Shown: piece by piece, positions 8,769 to 14,952 of the stretch
How positions within the stretch are numbered: position 1 is the stretch's first letter
Layout: each line of letters begins with the position of its first letter
Assembly (NCBI GenBank): GCA_900769115.1
Contig: CAAGFJ010000049.1
Span: 1 to 17,008 of the forward strand
Reading direction: 5' to 3'
From: Lachnospiraceae bacterium
GTDB taxonomy: Bacteria > Bacillota > Clostridia > Lachnospirales > Lachnospiraceae
DNA: 17,008 bases
Position numbers and translations under genes: made by a program
Notes under the pieces: model-generated
The model's input: the letters and a program-made list of their open reading frames with translations, nothing else
The model's database searches: none
Told to the model about the DNA's origin: nothing

Positions 8769-8787
8769 CCCACTCATTCAAAGTGGG
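8769..8787 (-). promoter_or_regulatory. 5' hairpin adjoining the spoIIE ribosome binding site
   Basis: Minus-strand CCCACT (8787-8782), 7-nt loop, AGTGGG (8774-8769). The 3' arm's GGG is the start of the Shine-Dalgarno GGGAGG. With a start near 8785-8789 the hairpin would sit at the extreme 5' end of the mRNA, where it could stabilise the transcript or limit ribosome access. The structure is seen; the role is inferred. Confidence 0.45.
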
Positions 8788-8791
8788 ATCG

Positions 8792-8855
8792 AGTATAACT
8801 CTTTGTATGTGCAGAATCTGTCAGTTTGCCCCGACACCATACGCAACTTCCGACA
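8792..8855 (-). promoter_or_regulatory. Probable Spo0A-activated SigA promoter of spoIIE
   Basis: Minus-strand -35 CTGACA (8824-8819) and -10 TATACT (8797-8792), each 5/6 to consensus, are separated by 21 bp instead of 17. The B. subtilis spoIIE and spoIIG promoters have this long spacing and need Spo0A~P. Two near-matches to the 0A box TGTCGAA lie upstream: TGTCGGG (8836-8830, about -51 to -45) and TGTCGGA (8855-8849, about -70 to -64). Confidence 0.6.
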
Positions 8856-8862
8856 AACAAGG

Positions 8863-9165
8863 TTACTTATTCTCCGGCTCGATCAATATCTCATCCGGAT
8901 AGACAAGCCCTAACTTATTCTTTGCCACGTCCTCCATATACTTCTTCGTCTGCATATATTTTTCTAAGGCTTCCAGATCCTTGGTTCTCTGTTCCTCCTC
9001 CTTGATCTGCCCCTCTAACATCTCCTGCTTCTTTGATAATTCCCTGCTTTCCTTCTTCAGCGAAACAGACTTGGCACCGACACAAATGCAGAATACAATG
9101 ACCACAAATACGATCATTGGAAGCCCTTTTTTCATTTTCTTTTTTCTTCTACGTCGTCTACTCAC
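8863..9165 (-). CDS. Septum formation initiator family protein (FtsB/DivIC-like)
   Basis: A 100-residue bitopic cell-division protein of the FtsB/DivIC family, a partner of FtsL and FtsQ/DivIB in activating septal peptidoglycan synthesis. The N-terminus is short and very basic (RRRRRKKK, 3-10), then comes one TM helix (~14-31), an extracytoplasmic coiled coil (~34-67) and the conserved tail EDVAKNKLGLVYPDEILI. The start is GTG at 9165 with AGGTGAG close upstream; the internal ATG at codon 11 would lose part of the basic stretch and has no clear Shine-Dalgarno. Its place between yabQ and spoIIE is that of divIC in B. subtilis. Confidence 0.88.
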   Translation of the reverse strand: MSRRRRRKKKMKKGLPMIVFVVIVFCICVGAKSVSLKKESRELSKKQEMLEGQIKEEEQRTKDLEALEKYMQTKKYMEDVAKNKLGLVYPDEILIEPENK

Positions 9166-9189
9166 TTATCTCACCTGTTTCCTAATAGA

Positions 9190-9612
9190 TTATCTGCTCT
9201 TCACTGCCATTTTAACCTCTATAGCGGCTTTTTTCAATGATTTTCTTAACTTCTCTTTTAAATACCGCCACGGTTTTGTTACAAAAGCCCATCCCTTTCG
9301 GAATATTGGTACCATTTTGTGCGCCACAAAAAGCAGCCCCCTGCTAACCGTCAAAGTATACAACAACACACCTAAAAACATGCCAAGAAACGCATATCCT
9401 CGCAAAGCCCCACGGTTATAGTAGAACAAGGTCCGAAACACCATCCATGCTGTAAACAGCCAAAAAAGCAGGTCCTCTATATCAACCATAATCTCTCCAT
9501 GGTGCACAAGCATCCGGAAAATACGAACTCCATCATACACCATAGCAAGAAGAGCTCCTAACAGCAGACATACAACAAATAGTTCCACCTCTTCATAGAT
9601 TAAATCGGCCAA
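9190..9612 (-). CDS. yabQ: Spore cortex biosynthesis protein YabQ
   Basis: A 140-residue membrane protein of the YabQ family, needed for cortex formation and expressed in the mother cell in B. subtilis. About four hydrophobic helices are visible (roughly 8-27, 44-61, 72-90, with a weaker segment after that), followed by a basic tail rich in Lys/Arg (113-140). The start is TTG at 9612 with the purine-rich AGGGGGAAGA directly upstream; the next Met lies within the first helix. Only 8 bp separate it from yabP, and 24 bp from the divIC-like gene. The identification rests on topology, length and position as well as sequence. Confidence 0.85.
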   Translation of the reverse strand: MADLIYEEVELFVVCLLLGALLAMVYDGVRIFRMLVHHGEIMVDIEDLLFWLFTAWMVFRTLFYYNRGALRGYAFLGMFLGVLLYTLTVSRGLLFVAHKMVPIFRKGWAFVTKPWRYLKEKLRKSLKKAAIEVKMAVKSR

Positions 9613-9620
9613 TCTTCCCC

Positions 9621-9905
9621 CTATTTAAACAGGCGGTTGAACAACCCATTTTCTCCTTTCATCCCCGGCTTCATATCTGAATACGTAAATGAATCCACTC
9701 TGCCATCCACCTCAACTTCACCTTTTTCCAATGTCAGCTTCGTCACATTCAGATCCGTTCCTTTGATGAGAAGAACGCCCTGCTCTGTCTCAAGCAGAAT
9801 TTCATTGGGATCAAAAGAAATAACCGCATTAACTCCTGTGATCAACCCTGCCCCCCGGTTATTGAGTGTAATCTTATGAGATTTGTTTGCTCTGTTATCC
9901 TCCAT
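9621..9905 (-). CDS. yabP: Sporulation protein YabP
   Basis: A 94-residue soluble protein of the YabP/YqfC family. In B. subtilis the YabP-YabQ pair is SigE-dependent. The sequence shows the family core: HKITLNNRGAGLITGV, then SFDPNEILLETEQGVLLIKG, then LNVTKLTLEKGEVEVDGRV. These look like short beta-strands, and the C-terminal ENGLFNRLFK is typical. AGGAGG lies 11 nt before the ATG at 9905. It is the first gene of a probable yabP-yabQ-divIC unit, with a well-matched SigE-type promoter in the preceding 73 bp. The biochemical role is unknown. Confidence 0.92.
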   Translation of the reverse strand: MEDNRANKSHKITLNNRGAGLITGVNAVISFDPNEILLETEQGVLLIKGTDLNVTKLTLEKGEVEVDGRVDSFTYSDMKPGMKGENGLFNRLFK

Positions 9906-9941
9906 ACCGTGTCCACCCTCCTGTCTGACTTTACTTGATGT

Positions 9942-9971
9942 ATTCTATGTCAGAAAAGGTGTAAAAATGAC
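9942..9971 (-). promoter_or_regulatory. SigE-type sporulation promoter of yabPQ
   Basis: Minus-strand -35 GTCATTTT (9971-9964) resembles the SigE core KMATATT with one mismatch. A spacer of exactly 14 bp follows, then -10 CATAGAAT (9949-9942), one mismatch from CATACAAT. It starts 8 bp after the preceding gene's stop and drives toward yabP. SigE control of yabP is known in B. subtilis. Confidence 0.65.
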
Positions 9972-9978
9972 TACCTTC

Positions 9979-10218
9979 CTACAAATAACGGAACATGTCC
10001 TTTGCGTCTTCCTTTTTGGTAGATTCCACAATTGCAGTCACTTCTACTGTCACATTCTTATTACCAAATGCGATCTCAATGTGATCACCCTCTTTTACAT
10101 CTGTGGATGCCTTTGCCACTTTGCCATTCACCATGACCCTGCCTGCATCACAGGCATCATTGGCAACCGTTCTCCGCTTAATCAGCCTCGAAACTTTCAA
10201 ATATTTATCTAACCGCAT
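9979..10218 (-). CDS. S4-domain RNA-binding protein (YabO/Hsp15-like)
   Basis: A 79-residue protein made almost entirely of one S4 RNA-binding domain: MRLDKYLKVSRLIKRRTVAN, then DACDAGRVMVNGKVAKASTDVKEGDHIEI. This is the pattern of YabO and heat-shock protein 15 / RqcP, which act on stalled 50S-peptidyl-tRNA complexes in ribosome-associated quality control. The ATG at 10218 is chosen because GGAGG lies 5 nt upstream; longer in-frame starts run through the HU terminator hairpin. It follows hup and precedes yabP, matching yabO in B. subtilis. The RqcP role here is inferred from family and synteny. Confidence 0.9.
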   Translation of the reverse strand: MRLDKYLKVSRLIKRRTVANDACDAGRVMVNGKVAKASTDVKEGDHIEIAFGNKNVTVEVTAIVESTKKEDAKDMFRYL

Positions 10219-10230
10219 ATCAACCTCCAT

Positions 10231-10263
10231 AAACGAAATAAGGCTGTTGCATTCGCAACAGCC
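10231..10263 (-). terminator. Terminator after the HU gene
   Basis: Perfect 9-bp stem GGCTGTTGC (10263-10255, minus strand) with GCAACAGCC (10250-10242) and a 4-nt loop, followed on the minus strand by TTATTTCGTTT. The tail is moderately U-rich, so some read-through into the S4-domain gene 24 bp beyond is likely, and no separate promoter for that gene is obvious. Confidence 0.75.
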
Positions 10264-10285
10264 CTCATCTTCCAAATATATCGAA

Positions 10286-10561
10286 TTATTTGTTAACGAT
10301 ATCCTTTAAAGCCTTACCAGCCTTGAACTTAGGAGCCTTAGAAGCTGCAATCTTCATTGTCTCACCAGTTCTAGGATTTCTTCCCTCTCTTGCTGGTCTC
10401 TCAGCAACTTCAAATGTTCCAAATCCAACTAACTGGATCTTCTCTCCCTTTGTTAACTCTTCTGCTACTACATCTGTGAATGCCTTTAAAGCCTTCTCAG
10501 CATCTTTCTTAGATAATTCAGTCTTCTCAGCCATAGCTGCAACTAATTCTGTTTTGTTCAT
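10286..10561 (-). CDS. hup: DNA-binding protein HU
   Basis: A 91-residue nucleoid protein that binds and bends DNA as a dimer. Full-length family match: MNKTELVAAMAEKTELSKKD helical N-terminus, the GFGTFEVAERPAREGRNPRTGE beta-arm region carrying the intercalating-Pro motif RNPRTG (61-66), and the C-terminal KAPKFKAGKALKDIVN. AGGAGG lies 10 nt before the ATG, and AGGAA...TTCCT between them can form a 5-bp hairpin. It has its own strong promoter and a terminator, consistent with high constitutive expression. HU beside yabO is common in clostridia. Confidence 0.97.
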   Translation of the reverse strand: MNKTELVAAMAEKTELSKKDAEKALKAFTDVVAEELTKGEKIQLVGFGTFEVAERPAREGRNPRTGETMKIAASKAPKFKAGKALKDIVNK

Positions 10562-10637
10562 AGGAATAGTTCCTCCTCTTAAATATTATATAGTATTTCT
10601 TTGATTCCCTGCCCCGAATAGGCAAGTCCTAGTAGTA

Positions 10638-10666
10638 GTTATACTCGTTTACCCCTTGTTTGTCAA
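10638..10666 (-). promoter_or_regulatory. Strong SigA promoter of hup
   Basis: Minus-strand perfect -35 TTGACA (10666-10661), 17-bp spacer, -10 TATAAC (10643-10638). The start is expected near 10631, giving a leader of about 70 nt. A second TATAAT at 10590-10585 has no matching -35. Confidence 0.85.
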
Positions 10667-10876
10667 GCAAATAGGCGGATTCTTCGTTTTTTTGTACAAA
10701 ATAGTAGAATTTTCCACACGACAAACTGACAAAATCTATTCAATTTGCCTTTCCACGTTGTTACTTTGTCACATTTTCTTTTTGCTTCTATTGTATACAT
10801 TGCACAATCTTCTTCATACTTGATTTTTGTCAAATTCCTTGATTTTTCAAGCTTTTCCTTAACTTTTCAAGGTATA

Positions 10877-11425
10877 TCAGCCTTCCATCTGTCTCCCCAA
10901 GAAATTTGCGGCAATAATTGCCGCTTTTTGTTCTGTCTCAGTGAGTGGATTTCTACCCTTTTTATTCAATATAATCACTGCTCCAATCGCATCTCCTTCA
11001 CTAATGATCGTCTGAACAATCTGCCCATCATACAGATCATCGCTTTCTCCTGTAATCTGAATATATTTCTTTTCCCCTTTTCTTGCCATGATCGCTTCCC
11101 GATCATTGATCGCCTCCTCTAACTCCTTATGCAACGATTTTCCAAGCAACTCCTTCTTTGACATTCCAGCAACCGCAATAATCTGATCCCGGTCAGTCAC
11201 ACATACCGGACATCCAAGAATCTGTGCAGTCGCATCTACATATTCCTGCGCAAATATAGCAAGCTCTCCAATCGGCGAATATTTCTTTAAAATAATCTCC
11301 CCATCCTTATCCGTAAAGATCTCCAATGGGTCGCCCTCCCGGATGCGCAACGTTCTACGGATCTCCTTTGGTACAACAATTCTTCCCAGTTCGTCTATTC
11401 TTCTTACAATTCCTGTTGCTTTCAT
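10877..11425 (-). CDS. spoVT: Stage V sporulation protein T (SpoVT), AbrB-type regulator
   Basis: Forespore transcriptional regulator that tunes SigG-dependent genes and spore germination properties. The 182-residue length matches the family. The N-terminal swapped-hairpin AbrB DNA-binding domain is MKATGIVRRIDELGRIVVPK then EIRRTLRIREGDPLEIFTD (1-50). The C-terminal GAF-like domain spans ~57-180. AGGAGG lies 9 nt before the ATG at 11425. A clear SigG/SigF-type promoter lies 52 bp upstream of the start. The gene keeps the B. subtilis neighbourhood (spoVT upstream of yabO-yabP), though the yabM and yabN genes found between them there are missing and HU is in their place. Confidence 0.95.
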   Translation of the reverse strand: MKATGIVRRIDELGRIVVPKEIRRTLRIREGDPLEIFTDKDGEIILKKYSPIGELAIFAQEYVDATAQILGCPVCVTDRDQIIAVAGMSKKELLGKSLHKELEEAINDREAIMARKGEKKYIQITGESDDLYDGQIVQTIISEGDAIGAVIILNKKGRNPLTETEQKAAIIAANFLGRQMEG

Positions 11426-11476
11426 ACGAAAAAACCTCCTGCTTTCTGCATACTTTCCATAATTATGCTGTATGGG

Positions 11477-11505
11477 TAGTATGTGGAAATAAAACGTAAT
11501 TATGC
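11477..11505 (-). promoter_or_regulatory. SigG/SigF-type forespore promoter of spoVT
   Basis: Minus-strand -35 GCATA (11505-11501), 17-bp spacer, -10 CATACTA (11483-11477). Both boxes fit the SigG consensus (GHATR, CATWHTA) exactly. SigG control of spoVT is established in B. subtilis. SigF and SigG cannot be separated by eye. Confidence 0.7.
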
Positions 11506-11647
11506 ATTATGTATGAAGATAAATGTGCATCTCGCACCATAATCCATACCATTCGTACCAATCTCAAAAATAATAGATTTTATGAGATACAATAGGGGAA
11601 AACATAATTATATTACACTAACATTTTATAATGAGGAGGTACTTATT

Positions 11648-14317
11648 ATGAAAAAGACACGATTACATCAACATTTTCTGATACGGACTGCATTTCTTCT
11701 GTTGGCAGGAGCTTTGCTTGGCATTCCAGGCAGCCACCCGGTACAATCTCTTGCCGCTACACAGGCAGCAACAACCGTAAAACCATATACCGAAGAAGAG
11801 GAAGCTGAGATTGCCAGCATCGAACAAGAGATTCTGAAAGCGCTCGAAAGTGGCAAGCAAAAGATAGCCTTAACAGGATATCACATTACAACCGACCGGA
11901 TTGTAGAAGGGGATGCATTCCTGTACTTCACAGTAAAATACCCAAAATATAAAGGCGTATCCCTTTCATTTTCCTTTGCAACCGCAACTGACAGAACCGT
12001 TACCGGTGTTGACATCTATTGGAAGGCTACCGACAAGAAACGTTCCGACGAGATAGAAAAAGCAACTGACGAGATTGTCAATCGGATACAGAACAGTCCA
12101 CGGGAACTCAAGGATTATGAGAAAGCATTTCTCGCATATCAATGGTTATGCGAACACGTAGTGTACGACCCCAAATATGACTCGAACCTTAGCATTGGGG
12201 AAAACACACAAAAATTAGATCGTGATGACTTTACTGCCTATGGTGCTCTTGTGAAAGGGGTTGCCGTCTGTTCCGGCTATGCCAATGCCTACCATTATCT
12301 TCTGCAGGGACGATTAGGTATTCCCTGCGATGTAGTGGTCAATACTACCCATGCCTGGAATATGATCTATGTCGACGGACAATATTACCACGTAGATGCC
12401 ACATGGGGTGACTCCGGCTCTCCGGAAGATTTTACAAAATATTTTCTTCTCACGGACAAAGAGATCCGTCAGATAAGATCTCACAAACAGTGGACGACCA
12501 AAAATAGTGTTTCCCACAAAGCCGATGGGGATTCCATTACAACAAAGAATCCCGTCTGGAATAGTTTTTCGAATCCAACCAGCACAATCCTCTATTTTGA
12601 CGGATGTTACTATTTTGCGGACGGAATCTTTCTCTATCGCATTGACGATCTGCTTCACTACAAAAAGGATACCGCCGAATGTGTACAATTCCTAGATGGT
12701 ATCGGAGTGACTGGTTTTGTCACCTGTTTCAATCTGAACGAATATCATAACTGCCTGTACTTTAACAGTTTCCAACGCATCTACCGGTTGAATCCCGCTG
12801 AATTAAGCGAAGAGGACCGAACCTACCATGCCGGCAGGAAGAAGGATCTCGCAAAAGACATCACAAGTCTTGTATTATCAGATGATGCCTCTGCCAGGGA
12901 ATTGTTAGCAGTTGACGAAGGGGAACCCGTCAAAGAACACACCATCTATGACTTCGAAATGGATAACGGAACCATCCGCTTCCATATTCTGAATGAACCT
13001 TCAACTCCTGTTCATCAATCAGAATATCCTTATCAGCTAATAACCGAGAAACTATTTGGCAATGATCCTGTCACAATCACCGGTGATCTCAAAGCAGGTC
13101 AGAATATTACCGCTTCCTGTGGTCTTCCACCGGCTACCCCGACTCCTTATCAGAGTGCTGTCACTTACTATACATGGTACCGGGGCGATAACCTGATCTG
13201 TACCAACACAACCGGTGTATATACTCTTTCAGAAAACGATATTGGAAAGACTCTTCGTGTCGATGTGACATACGATAACTTCCGTGGCGAAATATCAAAG
13301 AGCATCACCATTCCCAAGCAGACGCCAACACTTCCGGCTACTACACCGGAGCTGACTGGCTCTACCGGAACTGCATTAAAAAAGATTCTGCTTCCGGATG
13401 GTTACTCCTGGAATGATCCAAGTACCGTGCTCGATGAGCCGGGTGAGCATGCTTATCCTGCCACCTACTGCCCGAATAGCAGCTTATATGAATCCGTAGA
13501 TGTCGATCTGACCGTAACCGTAACGGAATGTAAACATAGCTGGAGCGGCAAGGTATCACAGAGAGCGACCTGCATTAAAGAAGGTATCCGAACCTATACC
13601 TGCAAAAAATGTAATGCAACCAGAACGGAATCTATTCCGCTAACCAGCCATAAATGGGATTCCGGTAAGATAACAACAACTGCAACTACCACAAACGAAG
13701 GGGTTAAAACCTATACCTGTACCGTATGCAAACAGACAAAGACAGAAACCATACCAAAAAAGACCGGCAGCACAAAAGGGGACAACGCTACCTCCTCCGG
13801 ACAGAATAAGACAAATACCGATAACAGCAAGACAAATAACAAGACAAACAATAAAGCAACAAATACAACGCAAACGGAATCTGTACAGCCGGGTGATACC
13901 ACAACCGTTAACAATGCAACATACGAAATTACTTCAGCCGATACCAGACTTCGAACAGTTACCTTAACCGGTATTCCTGATGAGTCAAAGACCTATTCTG
14001 TTCCGTCCGGTGTCACGATCAACGGCAAATATTATCAAGTAACTGCCATTGGAGATAAGGCATTTAGCGGCAACAAACGACTTACCAAGATCACGATCGG
14101 AAGAAATGTTCACACAATAGGAAAACAGGCTTTCTACAAATGTAAGAACCTTAAGACCATCGTGATCAAGTCTGATTCGCTGACCAGTATTGGTTCTAAG
14201 GCAATCAAGAATATCAATAAAAAGGCAAAGATTACCTGTCCGAAAAAAAAGAAGGCTGCCTATAAGAAGTTGTTTACTAAGAAAGCCGGCTATACCAAAT
14301 CCATGACCATCAAATAA
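11648..14317 (+). CDS. Secreted transglutaminase-like, leucine-rich-repeat surface protein
   Basis: An 889-residue exported protein. The ATG at 11648 is preceded by GAGGAGG (8 nt), and MKKTRLHQHF plus a hydrophobic stretch (to ~37) is a signal peptide. Residues ~160-252 form a transglutaminase-like domain with its triad visible: C208 (GVAVCSGYA), H235 (TTHAWNM) and D250 (YHVDATWGD). An Ig-like segment follows (~473-555), then a LPDGYSWNDP domain (~575-625) common in clostridial surface proteins. Next are two tandem repeats (~628-705) with the CxxC pattern YTCKKC / YTCTVC, a low-complexity Asn/Thr/Lys linker, and a BspA-like leucine-rich-repeat tail (~770-860) with a Lys-rich end. No LPXTG anchor is seen. 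The function is unknown; a wall or matrix role by crosslinking or proteolysis is a guess. No terminator other than the foldback repeat follows. Confidence 0.85.
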   Translation: MKKTRLHQHFLIRTAFLLLAGALLGIPGSHPVQSLAATQAATTVKPYTEEEEAEIASIEQEILKALESGKQKIALTGYHITTDRIVEGDAFLYFTVKYPKYKGVSLSFSFATATDRTVTGVDIYWKATDKKRSDEIEKATDEIVNRIQNSPRELKDYEKAFLAYQWLCEHVVYDPKYDSNLSIGENTQKLDRDDFTAYGALVKGVAVCSGYANAYHYLLQGRLGIPCDVVVNTTHAWNMIYVDGQYYHVDATWGDSGSPEDFTKYFLLTDKEIRQIRSHKQWTTKNSVSHKADGDSITTKNPVWNSFSNPTSTILYFDGCYYFADGIFLYRIDDLLHYKKDTAECVQFLDGIGVTGFVTCFNLNEYHNCLYFNSFQRIYRLNPAELSEEDRTYHAGRKKDLAKDITSLVLSDDASARELLAVDEGEPVKEHTIYDFEMDNGTIRFHILNEPSTPVHQSEYPYQLITEKLFGNDPVTITGDLKAGQNITASCGLPPATPTPYQSAVTYYTWYRGDNLICTNTTGVYTLSENDIGKTLRVDVTYDNFRGEISKSITIPKQTPTLPATTPELTGSTGTALKKILLPDGYSWNDPSTVLDEPGEHAYPATYCPNSSLYESVDVDLTVTVTECKHSWSGKVSQRATCIKEGIRTYTCKKCNATRTESIPLTSHKWDSGKITTTATTTNEGVKTYTCTVCKQTKTETIPKKTGSTKGDNATSSGQNKTNTDNSKTNNKTNNKATNTTQTESVQPGDTTTVNNATYEITSADTRLRTVTLTGIPDESKTYSVPSGVTINGKYYQVTAIGDKAFSGNKRLTKITIGRNVHTIGKQAFYKCKNLKTIVIKSDSLTSIGSKAIKNINKKAKITCPKKKKAAYKKLFTKKAGYTKSMTIK

Positions 14318-14684
14318 TCACCCTTGCACAGCGTAAGTGAGGACGGACGTGCATGTTTTAGGTCGTGAACCCGGCTTTGGGTGGTGTCATGTTGCCGCAG
14401 GCACATTCGCATTACGACTCGCACGCAGCAGACACTAATACTCCTTATAATAAGCGAACTCACGTAAAAGAAGATATGGATTCTTGAATGTATATATGCG
14501 CTATACGAATACATTCTTAATCCATATCTTCTTTTGGTTCGTTCTGCTTATTACTACGTCGTAAAGTGCTGGCGTGCTCCACGTACCTGCTTGCAAGCAT
14601 GACAGACCACCCCTGCCGGAATCTACTTTTTATATACATGCGCTGTGTACCGTATAATCATCTTTACTGGCTGTGCAAGGGGAA
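14318..14684 (+). repeat. Complete foldback repeat with terminal inverted repeats (copy A)
   Basis: Starts directly after the TAA of the preceding gene. The ends are exact 12-bp inverted repeats, CCCTTGCACAGC (14321-14332) and GCTGTGCAAGGG (14670-14681). The two arms also pair imperfectly throughout: for example CCGGC..GGGTGGT..GTCATG (from 14371) matches the reverse complement of 14594-14619. The centre is a 17-bp perfect stem (14466-14482 with 14519-14535), extended by 8 bp (14486-14493 with 14509-14516) around a 15-nt loop. It has no credible ORF or transposase. The size, inverted ends and second copy resemble a MITE-like foldback element or a large structured RNA. No target duplication is evident. 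Confidence 0.8.
14466..14535 (+). terminator. Central hairpin of foldback repeat, possible bidirectional terminator
   Basis: A 17-bp perfect outer stem beginning AAAAGAAG and ending CTTCTTTT plus an 8-bp inner stem, separated by a small 3/2-nt bulge. The A-rich 5' side and U-rich 3' side suit termination in either direction. No other terminator is seen for the upstream secreted-protein gene. Termination activity is inferred. Confidence 0.4.
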
Positions 14685-14691
14685 AAATGCA

Positions 14692-14720
14692 TTGAAGAAA
14701 TAAGTAAATTCTGCTACTAT
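14692..14720 (+). promoter_or_regulatory. SigA-type promoter of the SDR gene
   Basis: -35 TTGAAG (14692-14697), 17-bp spacer, -10 TACTAT (14715-14720) preceded by TGC, an extended -10 element. It begins 8 bp past the end of the foldback repeat. A start near 14727 would leave a leader of about 225 nt before the SDR ATG. Confidence 0.55.
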
Positions 14721-14739
14721 TAAGGAGTACAAGTAGTTA

Positions 14740-14841
14740 ATGGAGCAGACTCTTGTCGTCAACGCGCAACGTGTAACGGCATCGGGTGTGGCGGTAACTT
14801 TATGGATGATTATGCGCAACGAACAGACGAGTAACTTATGA
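14740..14841 (+). CDS. Possible 33-codon leader ORF
   Basis: An ATG at 14740 opens a 33-codon frame (MEQTLVVNAQ... ending at TGA 14839-14841) within the long SDR leader. AAGGAG lies 12 nt upstream, rather far. There is no recognised family, and a different frame stays open past the stop as far as about 14919. It could be a regulatory leader peptide, a remnant of a decayed gene, or chance. Confidence 0.2.
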   Translation: MEQTLVVNAQRVTASGVAVTLWMIMRNEQTSNL

Positions 14842-14923
14842 TAACGTAGATGCGTCGATTATTTCATGGAATGTAATAAATGCGACCTTTATATATTCGT
14901 CGTCCGGCTTCATCCCATAAAGT
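14797..14923 (+). promoter_or_regulatory. Nested hairpin in the SDR gene leader
   Basis: ACTTTATGGATGA (14797-14809) pairs with TCATCCCATAAAGT (14910-14923) with one bulged G, enclosing 100 nt. Inside, GACGA (14826-14830) can pair with TCGTC (about 14897-14904), GTCG (14854-14857) with CGAC (14883-14886), and TTATTTCAT (14859-14867) with ATGTAATAA (14871-14879) around a GGA loop. The structure ends about 18 nt before the AGGAG of the SDR gene. It matches no riboswitch consensus I know. Confidence 0.45.
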
Positions 14924-14952
14924 AGGGGAGTCATTGTGAAAGGAGTAGGATT

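Noticed and set aside
14290..14514. 74-codon minus-strand ORF within the foldback repeat
   Set aside because: It spans the end of the preceding gene and half a palindrome, with no recognisable protein features; treated as chance.
14318..14684. CRISPR array or tandem repeat array
   Set aside because: There are only two long dispersed copies and inverted arms, with no regular short repeats and spacers.
14727..14952. T-box or known metabolite riboswitch
   Set aside because: No T-box GGGTGGNACCGCG motif, antiterminator or terminator pair was found, and no TPP, c-di-GMP or similar core was recognised.
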